The notes under the pieces: model-generated
What the model was told of the DNA's origin: nothing
The model's input: only the letters and a program-made list of their open reading frames with translations
Databases searched by the model: none
In this document: positions 26,701 through 36,807 of the stretch, piece by piece
Position numbering within the stretch: the stretch's first letter is position 1
Layout: every line of letters starts with the position of its first letter
Assembly: GCF_050908995.1 (NCBI RefSeq)
Contig: NC_135119.1
Location: 24,829,001 to 24,893,000 of the forward strand
Direction: 5' to 3'
From: Andrena cerasifolii
Lineage: Eukaryota; Arthropoda; Insecta; Hymenoptera; Andrenidae
DNA: 64,000 nucleotides
Position numbers and translations under genes: made by a program

Positions 26701-27001
26701 AATTTCCGCTCGGCCGTACCGTCGCCTCGCTCCTCCCCACCACCTTTTTAATAACACTGTTTTCGTCCCCGAGCTTTCGTTACCGGCGAGTTCTCGCCCC
26801 TAACGCTACGCCACTCTCCCTTCCACCACGTACGCCAGGAATAACTTCACGCTAGAGAAGACTTTATTGGAAGAGTGTGTTTTTTACGCCAAGATTGTCA
26901 GTGTCACCCTCTGTTTCGCCACTTTGTAATAAATTCTTTAAGGGAGAACGTTTCTATTGCTGATGGCAAAGCATACTTATATCCTCTGAGATCTATCTTA
27001 A
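23721..27001. other. Non-coding DNA, possible conserved regulatory stretches
   Basis: No gene is recognised. The segment at 24,880-25,300 and around 25,500 has the TTAATTA, ATTTAAAT and GCGATT texture often seen in conserved non-coding DNA, which is only suggestive. A purine-rich strand runs from about 26,308 to 26,430. Confidence 0.45.
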
Positions 27002-27225
27002 GAAATTTGAATATGTTGTAGTCTTTAGGGATATATAAACGTATCTCGAAGGATATTTGACAATTTTGAAAAATGTCGATTTTACAGCTGTTTGAAGTTA
27101 TAATTTATTGAAAAAAAGTTGGCACTTACCTTCACACAGCTGTAAAATCGACATTTTTCAAAATTGTCAAAAATCCTTCGAGATATGTTTATATATCCCT
27201 AAAGACTACAACATATTCCAATTTC
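27002..27225. repeat. Near-perfect 89-bp inverted repeat with 46-bp loop
   Basis: The arm 27002-27090 (through TGTAGTCTTTAGGGATATAT and GTCGATTTTACAGCTG) is matched by the complement of 27137-27225, with about three mismatches by eye. If transcribed it would give one long hairpin RNA. The loop at 27091-27136 is AT-rich. The structure could be a small foldback element or the product of an inverted duplication. Confidence 0.9.
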
Positions 27226-27340
27226 AGCCACATCCGAAATGTTACTCCAAAAAGTGTCTGATTTCGCGTGGAATGTCCCCGTAGCTATTGCTCAAATATA
27301 TAGCTAGCTTCCAATCCAAATATATCCTTCAGCACCTTCA

Positions 27341-27850
27341 GAGTGAGACACTCAAGATTTAATCTTGGAGCCGCCGAATTGAACGGATAAAAATGTTTCC
27401 AAGAAAAATTTATTTAAAGCAATTTCATTTAGCGCCAATTCAATGAGATTCATGAAGTGATTATAAAAAATTATTTAACCCTTCGGTGGATGCGCCCGCG
27501 GCAGTTAGCCGACAATTTTATATTTCGCATATTTCCTGTAAAAACGAGCAGCAGATGGATGTGGACTAATTTCCTTTTCTATGTTTTATTCTATGTTCGT
27601 TTAATAAAATATTATTAAGCAACTAATGTAATTTCGATTTTCTTCCGTGAGACCTAAAATTGTCTAAATTTAGAGGTAAAATAACGAGAACTCCGATTGC
27701 GGTGTAAAAGCCACAACGCGCCCACTCATGCAAGTCTGAAGAGCGCGCCGACCGAAGGGTTAAAGAATGAAATTCAGTTTTCTTTCCTTTTTACAAATCC
27801 CCTTCTTTGAGGGGTACCCTTTGGCCTCCCTCTAGGTGCGCTACTATTCA
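27341..27850. mobile_element. TIR element B, copy 1, split by a piggyBac-like MITE
   Basis: The left part (CACTCAAGATTTAATCTTGG, then GAACGGATAAAAATGTTT and TCATGAAGTGATTATA) and the right part (AAAGAATGAAATTCAG, CTTTTTACAAATCC, TCTAGGTGCGCTACTA) each match the element at 32,557-33,867. The inner 27,479-27,759 is a separate insertion. The ends resemble inverted GTAGCGCAC/GTGCGCTAC sequences. The outer element has no protein. Comparing the copies gives each one's empty site. Confidence 0.75.
27479..27759. mobile_element. TTAA-flanked MITE (piggyBac-like), nested
   Basis: The 281-bp insert lies between TTAA at 27475-27478 and TTAA at 27760-27763. Its ends are CCCTTCGGTGGATGCGC and the complement of CCCTTCGGTCGGCGCGC. 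TTAA duplication with C-rich termini is typical of the piggyBac superfamily. It carries no transposase. It sits inside copy 1 of element B, so it is younger than that element. Confidence 0.85.
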
Positions 27851-27917
27851 GCCCTCACCTCACTACTACTGCCAAAAAACTGTGGATGCACCTCTAGCCT
27901 CTTCTATCTCGCAACTA

Positions 27918-28312
27918 GGGTAAACCAACCAGTAATTGACCGCATACCAGTGAATGAACATTAGGCAAAGAAATGTCAATTATAAAAAACATTATTATAT
28001 GTTTATAAATGGAGTATAGTTGCACTTCTAATATTTATTATATTTTTAGTTACGCGTATTAAGCAAACATTAATAAGTACAATTCTTATTAAAAATATGC
28101 GATCATTTACTGGGCTTTTACACGTTTTGCATTTTATAATTCTTTTATTAAATTACGATAAGAATAAATAATTATTTTTATAGAAATTTCAAGAAAAATA
28201 AATTTAAATGCAATTTCAACAGTTGTTTTGATGTTATACATAAATATATTCAAGTATTAATCTCAAAGATCCATAGATTCAAGAATTCGGTCATTCACTG
28301 GTTTGTTTACCC
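27918..28312. mobile_element. TA-flanked MITE with doubled CCAGTRAWTGA motif
   Basis: The 395-bp element is flanked by TA on both sides (27916-27917 and 28313-28314). Its termini are GGGTAAACCAACCAGTAA and the complement of GGGTAAACAAACCAGTGA, matching in about 22 of 24 positions. The motif CCAGTRAWTGA appears forward at 27929 and 27948 and reversed at 28101-28114 and 28289-28302. TA duplication points to the Tc1/mariner/pogo group. There is no coding region. Confidence 0.85.
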
Positions 28313-29240
28313 TATATTCCTTCCACCCGCTGCCAGCCGCGTGTCTACCACCGCGACCCCTTGAAAAGGTCATGAATTCCACGAAAGCTGAATAACGTCA
28401 CGCTATCTGTCTCCTAACCATCTTCAAATATATGTCGAGGCTGACGCGCATCTTTGCCGCTGAAGTTTCCCGGCATTTTGTCCCGGGCCCCGACTAAACG
28501 CGCATCTGGGACTTTCCAGCCAACTTTCACCCTCGAAAGCAGCGCTCGAGCCCGCGGCCGTGTCGCTTTGTTCCCTCTGTACCGTTTATTTCCCGCTGAT
28601 TCCGGGGAAACTGTTAAGGGAGCAGCGAGAGTCTGATAAATTCCGGCAAAAACACCAACTTCTCCGGCGCGGGGGGAAGAAAGTTCGGACAGATAAGGGG
28701 GTGGGCGAGGCGTTACGTATCACCGCTTATTTTTGACTTTTTATCTCGCGCCATCTTCCGGCTACAACAACGCGCGCGCGGACGAGGCGGGGGAGGGAAG
28801 GAGGTCAGAGCATAAATTACGGAGCGTCAGGCGATTTCTCTGCATCCTCCGGAGGACCCTGTCTCTCCCCCATCTATTCCCCCGGCCCCTCCGTGCTACC
28901 CGCCCCTGGCTGCCAAAAATCGAAGGAAACTTTCATCCGCGCCCCCGTGGAACGTTCTGAATTTATGGCTACCACAAATTATGTGTTGCGCCGGTGAAAA
29001 ATGCTCCTCTCATCCTCCTTCGCCAAGCTGCTGGAGCCGCCTGACAACGAGTCTCTCGTTTCGAAACCACCTTCTGAATTGCTTAATTCCAGCCAGACCT
29101 GGCCAGCATCGGCGATTAGCCGAACGATTAGGGAACCGAGTCGTTCTCGCAGCACTTGGATTGTTATACAGTAGGTAATAACCATTTTCGAACGTTAATT
29201 TTGCTAAGCACATGAACACTTCGTGGACCTGAACGGCTTA
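28313..29240. other. Non-coding GC-rich DNA
   Basis: I see no gene, RNA or repeat in this block. Confidence 0.5.
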
Positions 29241-29410
29241 AAGGGAAGATCACCAACTCAGAAATTCAAAAAATTATTAAACTTTCGGGATATGTGCAGG
29301 ATATACAGATATGCATTACGCAATTTTTTTACTGCCTAAATTCACTGCAAGGGAGTGAAATTTATTGATCCCTGAAAATCCGGCTATTAATCGATTTTGT
29401 GTTCTAATAT
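29241..29410 (+). repeat. Dispersed repeat C, copy 1
   Basis: The segment AAGGGAAGATCACCAACTC to about 29,410 (GCTATTAATCGATTTTGTG) aligns with 63,596-63,760 in the same order. Shared phrases are AATTCAAAAAATT, GGGATATG/GTGGATATG, ACGCAATTTTTTT and GCTATT. The similarity is moderate, so the copies are old or members of subfamilies. The element class is unknown. Confidence 0.75.
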
Positions 29411-32400
29411 ATATAAAACGTGAAAATATAACAGTAACAGATTTTGTCACAAAAAAGAAATAGATTCGCTGACGCTACATTAGACGCATTGTGCTATTTA
29501 AAAATAAATTTTAAAACCAAAAAGTAATCTTTCGCTTTGTACAAATTTTGTATTAAATAAATAAATTTACCAATTGTATTTAATATCTATTTTTTCATTT
29601 ACACAAGTTTTGTATAAACTAGCCAGGAATAATGATTTAGTTAAAGTTTTCTTGTATTTTTGATAAATATTATCAACATTATTCCAAAAATACAATTTTT
29701 ACAATATTTTTTTTCAATTTCCCGAGAATTTTCGAGAATTCTCAAGAAATATAATCTCATTTCTGATTTCTCGGGAAACAAAAAATATGGAGAAATCAGG
29801 AACACTAACCGTGAGTAGTCAACACGCGTCTCATAAACAACGGCCCCGAGGTAATTCCAGGAAAAAGTTGATCGCCTTTGCCCGACGTTTTTAACGATTC
29901 ACCCTTTGTAGTCTCCTTACGACACTGTAACGGATTACCGTGCTGTCGGTGAAAATTCCAGGGCGAGGGTAGGAGGACGCGAAGGGCGTAGGGAAGCGAG
30001 CAGACTGCCATCTATATTCGCAGCGAAGTTGCTCTGTATTATGCATAATAATCCGCGAGCGGCCGCATTGAATTAAAAATGTTAGAGCGGCTTGGAGCGA
30101 GCGTCTGCGTCGTTCCGTGCATCGAAATATATAAAGCGCATTGGCGCAGGCTGGCAACGATAAGATAATAAGATCAGCGTCAGCGACTGACCCGTCTGCA
30201 TAATTTTAGTCGGTCGTTCACCATCGCAGCCTTGCGTACACGGGGAACCACTCTAAACGAATATTTAAGTAGCTGGCATTAAAGCGGCATGCGAGCTTCA
30301 TTCTTTCTTCCCTCGTTAGTCATTTAAACGTAGAAATAACCTCTGCGCTTAGACAGCGGAGTGGCATTAATTGGCGAAAAATTTAAACATCTTTCGAGTA
30401 AGTATTTTTTTTTCATCGCCGAAAAGAAGTGCGATAAATGTGCACCAATTTAGTTAAAGATACCGCCGCTCTTTGTACGTTTTCTCCCAAAACTTTTCTG
30501 ACGCTGTTCACTGGCTTAACTCGGAAGCTGGATTTAATTACGCCCGCGCCTGAAATATCTATGTGGCGGTGCGGCCAGCAAGATGCACGCGATTTTTCTC
30601 CTTTTCTTTACGGTCAATTCAGGTGAAATAACGACCGAGGTCGGTTTATCTGGCCATTAAAGAAAACGACCTGTTAACGGACCCACGTAGCTTGCAACCG
30701 TGCTATCCAATAAATGTCGCGCTAAACGTCGCTGCCTCACGTGTATATTCCTACGCGTCATCCCCCGCGAAACCTTATCATGCGCTGTCTGCCGGAGATC
30801 GATAATGAAACCACGACGCGATGATCTCTTTATTTTACCCCGGGGGGAACGCCCGACTTGGCATCTCGTAAAGTTTACTAGACTTGTACGTATCTCTTCA
30901 ATTGCTGCCGGAAGAACTGTCCTCCGCACGGAATGATGTCTCGTGGAAAGGACAGTGTGACCCAAAACGAACGAGTATTAGGCTAGAATATTTCACGTCG
31001 TGGTTCTCGAGGAGCTATGTAAGAAACGTCCCCTTTCCGGCATAATTGGTCACTCATTTTCGTTACTTTAAATACCGATGGGGACTTCAGTCGAGTTTTT
31101 AAAATTGCAAACACATTTCCTATAGTTTTATTATTATTATTAAATGTGTGGTGACCCTTTGGTTGCATAAAATAAGGCAGATCATAAGTAGAATATCGTT
31201 ACAACATTCAAGTAAATCACCAGCTCCTACAAACTCTTGTATCCCATCTCGATTGTGTAAGGATATTTTTCCAAGCGAGTCAATAAGAATGTAAGGAAAG
31301 AGAGGGCGGCAGCCGTAAACGGTGGATGAAAAGAAAAGTTCGCAATTACGGCCGACTAAAACGGCACGTTTTCACTGTGCGCGGTCAAGAGTCAGCGAGG
31401 TCTTTTTACAGGGGGCAACGACGCGGCGATACGGCCGACAGTTTATCACCGTGTTTCGTGCGCGGATATAGAGGCTGCATTTCGCTGCCAAGAGCGAAAT
31501 GTAAGCGGCAACAGGAGCGACCGAGTCACCGTCGGGTCCTGCAGGATAATATTTAGTATTCCCGCGGCGGCGACTGTCGCGGCTTATAATATTTCGCGTC
31601 ATATTAATATTCCAGAGGGATGCTGGCCGCGCAGCGGAGCGGGGCTAGGGCGTCCTGGACGACCGATGCAGCCATTGCAGCTGCACAGTGCCGTACCTCG
31701 CTGCCGTCCGCGTCAACGTCCCCTTAAACAACCTAACCGAGACCTAACGCTTTAATGCGAAAAACTGCTGGGAGCCGTGTTATTTCCGAATGCCGTCGGT
31801 TAATTAGCCCAGTGTCAATAATTACGCGGAGAAACGGGCGGTGACAATATTTGCATCCTAATCCGCAATTCTTCTTTGCGCTGCCGACACGCGACAAAGC
31901 TGCAATCACCCGCGCGTAAACATTATCCGAACGTTAAAACAATGGGTCCAGTCGCTTTTACCGCGAACGCAATAAATCGGTTTCGCGCCCCCTTGCGCCC
32001 CGTGGTGGCTGGTTCGACGACGTACGCGAAATCCGCGGGCCGGCGAGTAACGAGCGCGGCCGAATCAATTTACACAAAGCGGTTTTGCAAATGAATCGCG
32101 TATCCGCGCATAAATCGGGCGCCGGCAGCGAACACCGATACGTCGTCGGCGCGGGCGTTGATGCGATTACAACCGCCCACGTTCAAGATTATCGCCCCTG
32201 TTCCCGCTGATTCTCCTCTCGGCAAACACCTTCGCCGCGCTTCCCGGAGGCCGTACTGTTTGAGCGTGTCTCGCGAACACGTGACGATATCGTAACGACG
32301 TCGAAGGGGTGGCTTAACGGGCGGGAACGACGTCTTTAACGAGGCGCACCCTCGCCGCGGAATCGATTCTCCGGTGACCAGAAATCAATCTCCACAGTCC

Positions 32401-32556
32401 ACCCTCTTGTTTAGTGGCGATTTCGAGCTGACTGCCTCGCGCATTTCGATACGAGTTGAAGCTGTTTTTCGGGCTTCAGCAGTTGGATCGATCGGAAGGT
32501 ACACAGGTCAGCTACACTATTCCTCTTCAAGATTTATATATATAAGGAGGTATAGA
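29411..32556. other. Non-coding DNA; AT-rich to 29,800, then GC-rich
   Basis: The first 400 bp are AT-rich without terminal repeats. From 29,800 the DNA is GC-rich with TAAT motifs and no recognisable exon or RNA gene. Confidence 0.45.
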
Positions 32557-32656
32557 CGGTAGCGCACTCAGGATTTAATCTAGGGGAGAGCCGAGTTGAA
32601 GGGATAAAAATATTTTTAGTTAATGTAAATTTAATCAAATTCATTAGGTGATTATA

Positions 32657-33726
32657 GCGGAGAGCGGGGACAAAAGTAACACTTTTTACATTTGGCCTAG
32701 CCTACAATTATCTTTTATAGATATAAAAGTGAAAATTTTGCCTTAAGATACTATGTTTCTTGGTCTATCAGAGCCCAGATTCAGTTTTAGGTGATAAGTA
32801 GTTAAAAAGTTACGGCAGTTTTCCACAGTGACTGTCATTGTTACTTTTGTCCTGCAGGGGTAGGACGAAAGTAACATACCGTGGAGACGAAAGTAATACT
32901 AATTATTTTGAGGAGAATTAAGTAAAAACACTTCGTCCAACACAAAATAGGATTTTTAAAAAAAAAAACGGTAGAAAGAAACATTTAAATAAATATATTT
33001 TATGTAACGATAAAAACAAATAAATTTTAAATAACGAAAGGTGGAAAGCATAACCAGCTTCGAACATTTCTTTGATATTGTGTATTTAATTAAATGATAG
33101 GTATTAATTTTAACCTAATCCGAATTAAAATTATGACATATGTAGTGAAAATCACCCATGCTGCAGTCTTCGTGAGTCTAACCCTTAAAATCTAGACATT
33201 TGGGATGATTCTCTCTCGAAGAGCTTTCACTGCAAGGGTCCAATCAAACCAGACGTAGACAATCATTATCATCTAAAGAATTCCTATCCTCTATGTTATT
33301 TTGCTCGCCCAAGTAACATGCTACTTTTGTCCCCGTAGCGACGTGTTACTTTTGTCCCCAGCCATGTGTTTCAGAATACAACTGTTATAACTTACAAACT
33401 ATACCAGACTCGTTAAAATCAAATACAGGAGCTTATGAAGACATTGTCTAAGAACGCTCTAGCAAATAATTCGTTTAATATCTATAGTTTAACTATGAAT
33501 ATTAACGAAAAAACCGAAATAGGAGAAACTTAGCTGAATGATCTAAATAACAAGTTTAGCTTGCCCAGGGTATACGATTCGTGTTACTGCTCAGCGTCAC
33601 TCAGTACAATAAAAGAGACACTATACACACGTAACTGTGTAAAGCAAACGTTTTGGAAATGTTTGTGGAAGGAGTTAGAAGGCGCGTTACTTTCGTGACG
33701 CCGTTACGTTTGCCCCCGCTCTCCCC
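32657..33726 (-). mobile_element. Decayed pogo/Tigger-like transposon with iterated end motif
   Basis: The 1,070-bp insert ends in GCGGAGAGCGGGGACAAAAG and the complement of GGGGAGAGCGGGGGCAAACG. TA precedes it and CA, probably a mutated TA, follows. On the minus strand, 33,280-33,110 translates through stops to a zinc-finger-like remnant: DDNDC, then ENHPKCLDFKG, then THEDCSMGDFHYICHNF. The CxxF/C, HEDC and FxxxCHN spacing fits the PHD-like C-terminal domain of insect pogo/Tigger transposases. The DDE core is missing, so the copy is internally deleted. Variants of GGACAAAAGTAACA occur eight times. Confidence 0.65.
33110..33280 (-). pseudogene. PHD-like C-terminal remnant of a pogo-like transposase
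   Basis: The minus-strand frame has three in-frame stops yet keeps the order of a zinc-binding finger: Cys after DDND, a second Cys in LDPCSES, Cys-Leu-Asp, His-Glu-Asp-Cys and a final Cys in YICHN. Some expected cysteines are lost (HNF where HNC would be expected). Family knowledge: many insect pogo/Tigger transposases end in such a finger. It cannot make a functional protein. Assignment rests on spacing only. Confidence 0.5.
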
Positions 33727-33867
33727 CAGAAATTTATTTAAAGAATAAAATCCAGATTTCCTTTCTTTTTACAAAGCTCTTGAATTACTTCGTGGTTACA
33801 TTAATCTCCATTTTCTTTTTTCTTTGGGAGATGCCCCTTGACTCCTCCTCCTCTGGGTGCGCCACTG

Positions 33868-35207
33868 TGTACAACGATACCTCCCTACTCGCAACAAGTT
33901 AAATAAATAAATTTCAAATTTCAAGCGATCCCGCTCGCTTGCAAGTTCTCCCTCAACTACCGATTCCTGTGGTACATATGTACTATAATTCCTGTTTCGT
34001 CCTAGTTCCTAGTATCTCTGCGTCCAAGGCAGGGTCAGCTATGTAAAGCCGAAAGTACTATGAGTCTACTAGCAGGCTCAGGATGAAACGCACACTTCCT
34101 TCATTTCATCCTTTTCAGTCCAACCTCCAACTCCCTCGCACCTCCTCCTCTCTTGCTCCCCAGGTGAAAGCCGAGACACCAATTTTATGGCACCCCATAG
34201 AACGACCCCGAGTGGAAAGCAGAATGCACCGCAAATGAAGGTGGAAGGAAAACGAGAATTTCCACTGGCTCTCCGCTCCCATACGATAACACAATCAGAC
34301 CCAAGACCGTTATCACGCTCCAGAGACCCTCCGCGGAAACCAGAACCAAGTGTCTGCGAGTAAGCGAAAGCGGCCGGACAGGAAGGGCGCCGGTCACTCG
34401 TTATTTCCCTCAATCAGCCCCTTCCTCCTTAGCATCGCAATTATCAATTCGGAATCGTGACGCGAATCTAACCAGCCGAAAAGTGATTCTCCAACGCCGG
34501 GCCCGGTTAAGCAGCGGGGGAGCGGGGCCGGGTTTGATAAGGAGCGAGCCGTAGGAAGAGGCGCGAGAGACGCCAAGACGCTGCGAGCGCGCGTACATCC
34601 ACGGCGAGAGCAGTGGCAACGAGGGAGCGTGGGCGGCGGAGAGATTTAAAGGGAGACGAGCAAGGAACGGAAGGGACCCGGGGTCGCGGTAGACGGAGCC
34701 ATTTACGGCCACGTAAGCGGTTTCTATTGTCTATGGAGGTATAATGGAGTAATCTCGCGGTGATGCGCCGCCACCGAGGCCGATATTCAAATTACGCGCC
34801 TCTTACAAGTATATACACGAAACCATCATACCGAGCCCTTCCGGTCAGCACCGCTATCCCCACGGTCAGCACCGGAATATGTACACCCCAGTGCCGTAGC
34901 CACCAAACCAGGGGGTTTGGTAGGATCTGCGTTATCGACCGGTAATGCGGTGACCGGGCTAATATACAATTAGCGATATCACCGCGTAATACGAACTCGG
35001 TCCGCGTCTGTGCTCGGGCTTCCGGAGTCCGGAGTATCGAGTTTCTGCCGCGCGATCGAGTCACGAATGCGGGCTACCGTCGCTGCGAGCTCGAGACGTT
35101 CATTAGCAGGACAGAGAGAGATTAGCTCTATTGTGGAGTGACGCTGGAGTCTTGACCTACCGTTGAAGCTCGAAGAGCAGCGTTACCTACCCAACAGACC
35201 CAACGGA
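33868..35207. other. Non-coding DNA, GC-rich
   Basis: Frames of up to 111 residues at 34,078-34,712 on the minus strand overlap each other and match nothing known. The CpG-dense block 34,380-34,720 could be regulatory, but has no supporting splice signal that I can defend. Confidence 0.45.
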
Positions 35208-36807
35208 ATTATCTAGAGTCGCGGTAGCGTCTCGACGCCAAGTACATGAAAGACACCCTGTGTATGTCGACTATCGCTACCGCTATCATTTACTCGTCGC
35301 ACGGCTATTCTAACCTAACCTGAAACTTATTTCATTGATATCTCATCACGCCTGCAATATTTCCTAAATTTAAAGGAATTTTACTTATGTAAACCGCATA
35401 TAAGCTTTCGAATAAGACCAAATTCAATAAAATCGGTCCGCGCATAACAGAGATATCGTAATATCGTCTCATGGATCAGTGGGAAATTTTAAGATTTTTC
35501 TTCGTCTTCTCCAAGAAATTTTTTCGTCAATATAATACGTATACGCATCATACAAAACAAATACCATATACAAATCGCGAAAAATAGAAGATAATAATAA
35601 ATATAATATTAAAAATTATCTGAAGTCATTCCCTATGCAAATTATCTTTGTAAAAGGAAGTGAGATCCCCATAAAGAAATTTCGAAAAAGTAAAAAAATT
35701 ACGCCAAGTACATGAAATCAAATAAATCACAAAAATAGAAGATAATAATAATAAAAAAAAGAAAAAAGATGTGAAGTCAAAATGAGCTGCAAGTACATAA
35801 AGGTGCTTTCCAACTGCATTTAAGATGACACAACCAAATATACACAGCTAAAATGCTGTGTTCATACATTGTGTTCATTCCATTACTCATATCGCGGACA
35901 TTTTAATTAACCCATAAAAAAGGATCCCATTTAAAAACATTGTCGTAAATTAATAGCTTTACAAAATTAATGATATAACAAAATTGCGCCAATTATCACA
36001 ATGGCTATTTATACAACGAAAAAAAATGTATTAAATAATATTAAGCAGATATATTTTTATACAAATAAATATTTTAATACAAATAAATATTTTATTCAAA
36101 ATACTCGGCGCTGCGCACCGAATTGGTTTTGCCAAACTGAATAAATATGTATAAACTGCATTAATCCTGTTCTCTCTTTCTTGTGCGTGCGTTCGTGAAT
36201 GTGTGTATGTGTGCGTGTGCATATGCTACGTATGATTTTAAAATTAAATATATGTAGAATAAATCTGACAGCGTTTCTAGTATGTATATGTATATTATGT
36301 ATTTTAGATTTAAGGGAGTTATTGTAAATTATTAATTAATACTAAGATAATTATCATTTTTTCGGTTTCGCAGCGCCAAGTGTTTTGAATAAAATATTTA
36401 TTCGCATTAAAATATTTATTTGTATAAAAATATATCTGCTTAATATTATTTAATACATTTTTTTCTTTGTATAAATAGCCATTGTGATAATTTTTGTATA
36501 TCATTAGTTTTGTAAAGATATTAATTTTCGACAATGCTTTTAAATTGGATTTCTTTTTGATGGGATTAAAATGTCCGCGATATGAGTAATGGAATGAACA
36601 CAATGTGTGAACACACCATTTTAGCTGTGTATATGTAGCTGTGCCATCTTAAGCGCAGGTTGGAAAGCACCTTTATGTACTTGCAGCTCATTTTGATTTC
36701 ACATTTTTTTCTTTTTTTATTATTATTATCTTCTATTTTTTGTGATTTATTTGATTTCATGTACTCGGCGTATTTTTTTACTTTTTTTAAGTTTTTTTTA
36801 TGGGGAT
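35208..36807. mobile_element. Large foldback family D, copy 1 (leader plus 1.14-kb hairpin)
   Basis: A 457-bp leader (35,208-35,664) starts ATCTAGAGTCGCGGTAGCG and is nearly identical to 49,485-49,945. It is followed by a giant inverted repeat with arms 35,665-36,126 and 36,361-36,807. The hairpin starts ATCCCCATAAAGAAATTTCG and ends with its complement, TTTTATGGGGAT. Inner arm phrases such as TGAGCTGCAAGTACATAAAG and CCGCGATATGAG-type segments pair along the length. The 234-bp loop has a TG-rich run at 36,184-36,226. No protein is encoded. Confidence 0.85.

Larger units (their letters stand above)
32557..33867. mobile_element. TIR element B, copy 2, split by a pogo-like element
   Basis: The left part (TAGCGCACTCAGGATTTAAT through TTAGGTGATTATA, ending 32,656) and the right part (AAATTTATTTAAAGAATAAAA through CTGGGTGCGCCACTG) match copy 1 at 27,341-27,850. 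The ends read TAGCGCACTCAGG and, complemented, TGGCGCACCCAGAGG. The inner 32,657-33,726 is a different, younger element. The outer element encodes nothing. Confidence 0.75.

Noticed and set aside
35310..35330. CTAACCTAACCTG, resembling the insect telomere repeat
   Set aside because: Only two units are present and they belong to the leader of the foldback family; the second copy at 49.6 kb has the same bases.
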